From Astrothelium macrocarpum (Eukaryota; Ascomycota; Dothideomycetes; Trypetheliales; Trypetheliaceae), in assembly GCA_021030915.1 (NCBI GenBank), contig JAGEMR010000270.1:1-13467 (forward strand): 13,467 nucleotides of DNA. Reading direction: 5' to 3'. This document shows, piece by piece, positions 8,496-13,467 of the stretch. Each line of letters opens with the position of its first letter. The first letter of the stretch is position 1. The position numbers and the translations under genes are program-made. Below the pieces are notes generated by a model. The model made no database searches. It saw only the letters and a program-made list of their open reading frames with translations, and was not told the DNA's origin.

Positions 8496-8973
8496 TTGTT
8501 TGTCCAACGAACGACACTAATTTCGGATGTCGAATCCTACGCACGCTCGATAGGCTTTCTGCCAACAGTGTGGCATACCGCGGATAATCAACAAAAATAG
8601 ACTCATCAGCGTCATTTCGACCGACTGCAAACCACGTTGTGGCCTCGTCTTCTTTGTGCAATTGGTGCTGCTGATCACGACTGTATTTTGGCTCTAGAAT
8701 ATTTCTGTATCTTTGAACCAATTCCAAGTCTATCTTTTCATGACCGCGCCCACGCGTTCCAGTATTCTTCCAGTTATGCGCAGCCTGATTGTCCCAGCAC
8801 TTTTCACATAGACTGACTTCACATTTCTGGCAACAACATGTTGGCTGTGTTGGATCAGGACATTGAGACTGGGCACACTCCTGGGAACTGCCAATAATGG
8901 TTTCTGGAAAAGACATAATGAATAAAGATTGAAATTTGGTCCTGACTCTATTCTTGCGGAAGCCATGTCTGAC

Positions 8974-8982
8974 ATTATATAA
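8974..8982 (-). promoter_or_regulatory. TATA-like box upstream of the GTPase-like gene
   Basis: TTATATAAT on the minus strand, about 60 bases before the ATG at 8916, in sequence that is not otherwise AT-rich. Position and sequence fit a core promoter, without further support. Confidence 0.35.
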
Positions 8983-9824
8983 CCATCCATTGTAAGTCGG
9001 TGAGGCAATTTTCTCGGCCGTACAAATGAACTACCAGCCCCAGGCAGTCGAATAGCTCAGAGGAACACAAACCTACCAATGAGAAACTCCTCTGGTCTTA
9101 AAGTATTTGTCAAAAAGCTGACTTCGTAACACCTTCCAGTCTTGATATGCCAATTGTCGCTACATGCTCCACACCTCCAAGAACCGCTCGCATAGTATTC
9201 ATTATCGCGTGTATGAGTATTCCTTTTCATAGGTTTGATCTGGTAAGATTTCGTCGGCCACCATAAGATTGGTAGATCAGTTACTAGATTAGTGTCACCG
9301 TAATCGTTTCAGAATCGCGAGCAAAGCTTGGCGTGAGGGGTACCGGGTTTAAATTCTGCAGGTTGTTGTCTGTGACCGATTCGACCCAGACTACAGTAGT
9401 ATAGTTCAGCACACAAGTTTCCAAAACTGACGCAGCAGGCGCAGATGGCGAAAAAGAAAAGCCAGAAGTTCTTTACCAGCTTTGATCGCTCTAATATCGA
9501 TGACAAATAGCAACGATATCTGTGAGTTGACCATGGCATCATTCATACCCAGTATCTTTTAAAAGTTATCCACCTTAAAGCGCCAGATGCGATCGGAGCC
9601 GAGATTAATTCGCATCGGAGCTACATTGATCCGACCGAGCTGAAAACCATCAGCTTCCTTACAACCATTGAACTACTTGTCATCTAAATCTATTAGCTTG
9701 CATCTCTTGATGGTGTAGGAGGCTGAGATCGTCATTTGAGTTAGGACATTGACACTGTCCCGAAGCTATGTACGCTGTGTTCAAGTGAAGAACGTGTTCG
9801 GAGATACTCGAATTGGATATCCCA
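8983..9824. other. Normal-composition upstream region, no convincing gene
   Basis: About 840 bp of non-degraded sequence between the GTPase-like gene and the hAT element. Short open stretches exist on both strands (for example 9309-9542 minus, 77 codons with a hydrophobic middle), but none resembles a known protein. An ATCGGAGC octamer occurs twice in direct orientation (9592-9599 and 9614-9621). A GTAAG...TTTCAG pair (9242-9311, plus) could be an intron, but the flanking frames are short. It may be promoter and 5' flank, or an eroded gene. Confidence 0.5.
9817..9824 (+). repeat. Target-site duplication of the hAT element, left copy
   Basis: ATATCCCA, repeated without change at 12139-12146 on the far side of the element. 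Confidence 0.93.
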
Positions 9825-9845
9825 CAGGGGTCGGAAGGATCATTA
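9825..9845 (+). repeat. Left inverted repeat of the hAT element
   Basis: 21 bases, exact inverted match to 12118-12138; the match stops at the 22nd base. Preceded directly by the ATATCCCA duplication. Confidence 0.95.
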
Positions 9846-9870
9846 AGGTATGGCATCATTATGCAGGATT

Positions 9871-9916
9871 CTGGATTATTTGGATAGTATAGAATAGTAT
9901 AATAATCCTGGATTAT
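9871..9916 (+). repeat. Left subterminal repeats of the hAT element
   Basis: CTGGATTAT occurs at 9871-9879 and 9908-9916. Inverted, slightly altered versions (ATTATTCAG) lie near the other end at 12070-12078 and 12086-12094. Paired subterminal motifs facing each end are typical transposase-binding sites in hAT elements; binding here is inferred. Confidence 0.6.
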
Positions 9917-12069
9917 CCAAAGATATATCTGATAATTCCGATTTTTATTCAATTGTCAAAATTTAATTTTAATATTAAAAAATTCTTTTATCTGATTTAT
10001 ATATAAAATATTTTATTTATAATGAATTTTAATTTCGAAATTTTTTTTATTATTTTTTTTAAAATTTCTGATATATAAAAATCTGAAAAAAAGATTTTAA
10101 ATTTTTATCAATATATTCGTAATTTATATAAAAACGAATCAATTAAATAAAATAAATGATTATTTTTTTATTATAATTAAAAGAATTATTTATATATATC
10201 AAATATTAATATAAATTTTTAATATTATATTACGATATATAATATTATTAATAAAGTTTATATTTTTTATATAAAAAAATTTTATATATTCAATTTATAT
10301 AATTATATAAAAAAATTATAAACGATATATATAAAATAAATGAATTTAAAATTTTGATATTAAAAAAAATTTTTAATAAAAATATTTTCAGAAATATATT
10401 AATTAATCTGATTATTATAAAAAAAATTTTATTTTAATTATTCGAATAATTAGAATTTTATATAATTTATATAATTTTGACTTTTATATCAATTTTAATG
10501 ATTTATTTAAATAATAAAAATTTTATTTTTTTTATTCAAAAATAATATGATTATTAATAAAATATTATATAAAAGAATTTTTAATTTATATTTATAAATA
10601 TTTATTTTTCAATTAATATCTGAATTTTATTAAATAATCTTTTTTTTTTATAATTTATATTTATTATATAAATAATGAAATGAAATTTTAAAATATTTTT
10701 TTGTTTTTTATATAATAATTGAATATTTAAAAAAGAATTAATAAAAATTTATTTTTCTGATATTTTAAAAATATAAAATCATATAAAAATTTGATATTCT
10801 GATTATAAATAATTCAAATATAAATAATATTTTTTATTTTATGATAAATAAATATATAAAAAAAATTAAATATTAATTGGAATTAATAAAAATAAAAAAT
10901 TTATTATCAAAAATATGTTATTAATTTTATTATATAAAATTTTTTATTCAAAAATTTTTTTAATTCAATAATATTTGAATTATATAATTAGAAAAAAAAT
11001 AAAAATTTAAATTTAAATGAAAAATAAAAAAAAAAATAAAATAAATCAATTTTATATATTTGGAATTTTTAAAAAATTTTATAATATCATTATTCATAAT
11101 TATAATTCATCATTTTATTTAATTAAATTTAAATAAATAATTAAAAAAATGATTTTATTAAATAATTATATAAAATAGAATTTCTGTTTTTTTTTTTTAT
11201 ATAATTTTAAAATATGAGATTAATATCAATAAATATATAAAATTTCATTTTAATATTCTATCATTTGATATTTTTAATATATATAAATAAAATCAATTTT
11301 ATATAATTCATATTTTTTTAGAATCGTTTTATTATATAATATTTAAAATATAAATTCATAAAATATATTTAAATAAAATTCTTTTAATAATGGATATTTT
11401 ATTCATATATATAAAAAATTCTTTGATATAAAATCTAATTTTATTTATATAAAATTTTATTAATGAAAAATAAAAATGAATATAAAAAATTTAATAAAAA
11501 ATTTATTATACGAATTTATAAATATTAAAAAAAATATCAGAAATATTATTAATATTCAAATAATTCATTATATTATATAATAATATTTATATTTTATTCA
11601 AATAATTATATAAAATATATCAAAAAAATCTGATAAAAAGATTGAAAAAAAATAATTTTATATAAAATTATATTTTTTTGATAATAATTCAAAAATATTC
11701 ATAATATTTCTGAATTTATTTTATATGATAATATTTAAAATCAAATTTTATTAAAATAATAAATTTAATTAAATATATATAATAAAATTTATATAAATAT
11801 ATGAAATAAAATTGAAATAAAAAAATAAATAAAAAATGAATATAAAAAATATTATAATGAAATATCATATAATATTGAAAATATAATAATTTTATAATAA
11901 TAATATCAAAATTAATAATAAAAATATTAGTTATTTATAAATTTTATATAAATATTTTTAAAATATTTATTTAATGAATAGAATATTATATAAAATTTTT
12001 GAATAATTAATATATATAGACCTAATCTGATTTGAAAGTGGGTCCGGAATAATTTTTAATATTAGAATA

Positions 12070-12094
12070 ATTATTCAGATCCTATATTATTCAG
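12070..12094 (-). repeat. Right subterminal repeats of the hAT element
   Basis: ATTATTCAG twice (12070-12078, 12086-12094), the reverse complement of CTGAATAAT, which differs from the left-end CTGGATTAT motif by one transition and one T/A change. Confidence 0.5.
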
Positions 12095-12117
12095 CTATTA
12101 TGTTATATTATGCGATC

Positions 12118-12138
12118 TAATGATCCTTCCGACCCCTG
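12118..12138 (-). repeat. Right inverted repeat of the hAT element
   Basis: Exact inverted copy of 9825-9845, ending ...CGACCCCTG and followed directly by ATATCCCA. Confidence 0.95.
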
Positions 12139-12146
12139 ATATCCCA
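12139..12146 (+). repeat. Target-site duplication of the hAT element, right copy
   Basis: ATATCCCA, identical to 9817-9824. The pre-insertion sequence would have read ...GAATTGG-ATATCCCA-CTGTCCC.... Confidence 0.93.
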
Positions 12147-12187
12147 CTGTCCCGAACTACGCATGTATATTGCTGCACTCTTTGTTG

Positions 12188-12218
12188 GATTTGATTTTGA
12201 TTTGATTTGATTTGATTT
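12188..12218 (+). repeat. GATTT microsatellite
   Basis: Six consecutive GATTT units starting at 12188, 12193, 12199, 12204, 12209 and 12214, with one extra T in the second. Confidence 0.9.
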
Positions 12219-12234
12219 TTCTCCTACTTTCTTT

Positions 12235-12255
12235 TAGGCCTAGCGCTCAGGCCTA
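12235..12255. repeat. Inverted repeat TAGGCCT / AGGCCTA
   Basis: Perfect 7-bp arms (12235-12241 and 12249-12255) around a 7-base loop that contains the palindrome AGCGCT. It could form a small hairpin; it is not followed by a T-run and no role is assigned. Confidence 0.7.
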
Positions 12256-12300
12256 TGTGGGGATCTAATTGACTAATCTAACATATGTCTTACAATCTTT

Positions 12301-12771
12301 AATATTCTTTTATCAATCTAGATTATAATCAAAATAATTATATAAATTGTTTTTTTTTCTGATTTGAATTCTAAAATGTATTTTAAAATAATATCAATTT
12401 TATTAAAAATCTGATATTTTATTTATTATTCAGAAATCTTTTTTATAATTTATTTTTTTTATTATTATTTTTTCATATTTTATAAATGTTTGATTTGAAT
12501 TATAAAAAAAAAAATTTTTTTTGATAATTTATTTATCTGATTTTCAATTTATTAAAAATTTATGTAATATTTCTGATATATATATTTTCAATATTATTAT
12601 TATATATGATATTTATTTATTATTTAATTATATATTTTTATATTTTTTTATTTATTGAAAATAATATTAAAAAAAATATTTAATTATTTCAAATTTGTCA
12701 TATTTATATAAATTATTTTCAATTTTATTAATTTTATATAAATAATTATTTAATTTATAATATTCTGATTA
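12301..12771. other. AT-rich stretch without a gene
   Basis: About 470 bp with the same residual pattern as the other AT-rich blocks. No open frame or transposon end was recognised. Confidence 0.55.
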
Positions 12772-12850
12772 TAGGGTCTACCACGGTGATCTCGCGCACC
12801 CCACTGTCTCGCACATGTTGTATATTCGTTCCGCAGACGATCAATTTATA
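12772..12850. other. GC island resembling the hAT target sequence
   Basis: An 80-base non-degraded island with AT-rich DNA on both sides. Its core CACTGTCTCG (12802-12811), with a GGTGATCTCG stretch before and TGTATATTCG after, parallels the sequence around the hAT target in the same orientation (GGAGATACTCG, CACTGTCCCG, TGTATATTGC). It may be a diverged copy of the same repeat, or a spared transposon end whose partner lies outside the window. Confidence 0.45.
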
Positions 12851-13467
12851 ATCCTCATATATTTTTTATCCACAATTCCAAATCTAAATCTGAATTATCT
12901 GAAGAATTATTAAATATATAATTAATTTTTTTTCAATTCTTCTTTTTTTAATATAATTTTTATAAAATATTTATGACAGTATTTTATATATAATTTTATT
13001 TTTAATATATTAATAATTCATAATATATTTTCAATTATATAAATATTAATATTTTTTAATTCAATTTTTTTATTTTTAATATTATATTTTCATTTATTAA
13101 AAAATTTTAATATATTTATCAATTATTTAATTATAATAATAATTATAATATTTTAAAATTTATAAAGTTATATCATATATTTAATATAATATTTTATTGA
13201 TATATTAATTATATTATTTTTATTCAAAATTTTTATAAATTTTTTATTTGATTTATTAAATTCAATAATTTTTAAAAAAGAATTTTTCAATAATAAAAGA
13301 TTTAAAATATTTATTTTATATGATATAAAATTTTTTTTATATAATTCTGATTATATTTATGATAATTCATTTAATATTCATCTGCGATTTAAAAATATTA
13401 TATTTATATTTCAAAAATTAATATAAATATTCTTTTTTAATATAATCATATTATATATTCAAATAAA
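12851..13467. other. AT-rich stretch to the window end, no gene
   Basis: About 620 bp dominated by A and T; nothing coding or structural beyond short A/T palindromes was recognised. Confidence 0.55.

Larger units (their letters stand above)
7553..8916 (-). pseudogene. Broken B-box-like / P-loop GTPase-like gene (fungal VLIG-type family), truncated
   Basis: Likely family role: a large intracellular GTP-binding protein; cellular function unknown. Exon 1 (8916-8496) encodes a Cys/His zinc-binding module (residues ~14-63: CCCQKCEVSLCEKCW then AAHNW and GHEK), a linker, and ends in FVGQT. A 50-nt intron (8495-8446) interrupts the Walker A loop; exon 2 starts SAGKSS, giving GQTSAGKS at residues 138-145. 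Then come TPVVGSPDDS, a DCED motif at ~201 (a DxxG-type position with Asp for Gly) and GGEG. A one-base slip in a 7-base A/T run (8076-8082) shifts the frame before REYAVKQLYPRLLY and DVIVFVLK. A second intron (7987-7923, 65 nt) joins KAS-R to TFDSAVLPDLIHW and LPHLIVVLNE. TGA at 7636-7634 interrupts CYY-SVNVVRVPDKESYML; a further TGA follows at 7555-7553, then AT-rich DNA. The start is taken as the first in-frame ATG after a leader with a TATA-like box. Family assignment is from recalled similarity. Confidence 0.8.
9825..12138. mobile_element. hAT-superfamily DNA transposon, complete ends (2314 bp)
   Basis: Perfect 21-bp inverted ends start CAGGGGTCGGAAGG at 9825 and at 12138 on the other strand. 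They are flanked by a perfect 8-bp direct duplication, ATATCCCA, at 9817-9824 and 12139-12146. An 8-bp duplication with CAGGG-type ends is the signature of hAT elements. Subterminal repeats are also present. The 2.3-kb interior could have held a compact hAT transposase but is now so AT-rich that no transposase motif could be identified with confidence on either strand, so orientation is unknown. The intact duplication shows the boundaries have hardly changed since insertion. Confidence 0.93.
12145..12300. other. Right flank of the hAT target: unique GC-normal remnant
   Basis: Short island of normal composition that was continuous with 9824 before the hAT insertion. It begins CACTGTCCCGAA (12145-12156), which also occurs at 9753-9764. 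It contains a GATTT microsatellite and a TAGGCCT/AGGCCTA inverted repeat. No coding frame is convincing. Confidence 0.6.

Noticed and set aside
8296..8520. Plus-strand open frame opposite the GTPase-like exons
   Set aside because: It is a shadow of the minus-strand coding sequence that carries the Walker A loop; the frame matches no family.
9242..9311. Possible plus-strand intron (GTAAGA...TTTCAG)
   Set aside because: Flanking frames are short and do not join into a recognisable protein; a chance match to splice signals is likely.
9309..9542. 77-codon minus-strand open frame with a hydrophobic centre
   Set aside because: It has no recognisable family, no supporting splice context and an alternative open frame on the same strand. 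It could be a small secreted or membrane protein but cannot be supported.
9680..9952. 90-codon minus-strand open frame
   Set aside because: It runs from inside the hAT element across its inverted end into the flank, so it cannot be an original gene.
9957..10220. Possible BED-type zinc finger remnant in the hAT interior, plus strand
   Set aside because: Spacing of possible former Cys/His positions could be guessed only by assuming many changes; not supportable without a related copy.
10380..10420. Possible hAT C-terminal motif (SEN-F-like) on the minus strand
   Set aside because: Only a few residues match and the neighbours do not; such strings arise readily in A/T-rich DNA.
1..13467. tRNA, rRNA or other structured RNA genes
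   Set aside because: No cloverleaf with conserved T-loop and no rRNA-like segment was seen in any GC-normal island.

Overview
The window looks like a transposon-rich, extremely AT-biased stretch of a filamentous ascomycete nuclear genome. Islands of normal composition (about 1-245, 1265-1352, 2100-2300, 3340-3959, 7540-9850, 12120-12300, 12772-12850) sit in sequence that is nearly all A and T. In a hand count of 4081-4560 only 24 of 480 bases are G or C. Pogo/Fot1-type and hAT transposons, short GT-AG introns of 50 and 65 nt, a fungal-type P-loop GTPase gene, and inactivation mostly by C-to-T/G-to-A changes all point to a fungus with repeat-induced point mutation (RIP) or a similar process. 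The species cannot be read from the sequence.

Layout. 1-245: end of a probable Ty1/copia-type LTR on the minus strand, running off the window, with two tandem hairpin units. 246-2097: AT-rich decay with an isolated G-rich triple repeat (1298-1352) and a 16-bp palindrome. 2100-3959: a complete 1860-bp pogo/Fot1 element with perfect 57-bp inverted ends, a TA duplication and a plus-strand transposase pseudogene. 3962-5418: AT-rich, nothing recognisable. 5421-7251: a second, different 1831-bp pogo/Fot1 element with 67-bp ends, a TA duplication and a minus-strand transposase pseudogene. 7254-7540: AT-rich spacer with short palindromes. 7553-8916 minus: a broken multi-exon gene for a B-box-like zinc-binding plus P-loop GTPase-like protein, cut off at the AT-rich boundary. 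8917-9824: upstream sequence without a convincing gene. 9825-12138: a 2314-bp hAT-type element with perfect 21-bp inverted ends and a perfect 8-bp target duplication. 12139-13467: the other side of the hAT target, then AT-rich sequence with one GC island that resembles the hAT target.

Nothing in the window appears to encode a working protein. The most informative points are: three whole transposons can be delimited to the base although their interiors are almost erased; their inverted ends have been spared; and both pogo transposase frames can still be followed, with the first two catalytic positions exactly 113 codons apart in each. No clear new biological system was found. The closest to novel are the mutational context (surviving C almost only after T) and the sparing of the transposon ends.
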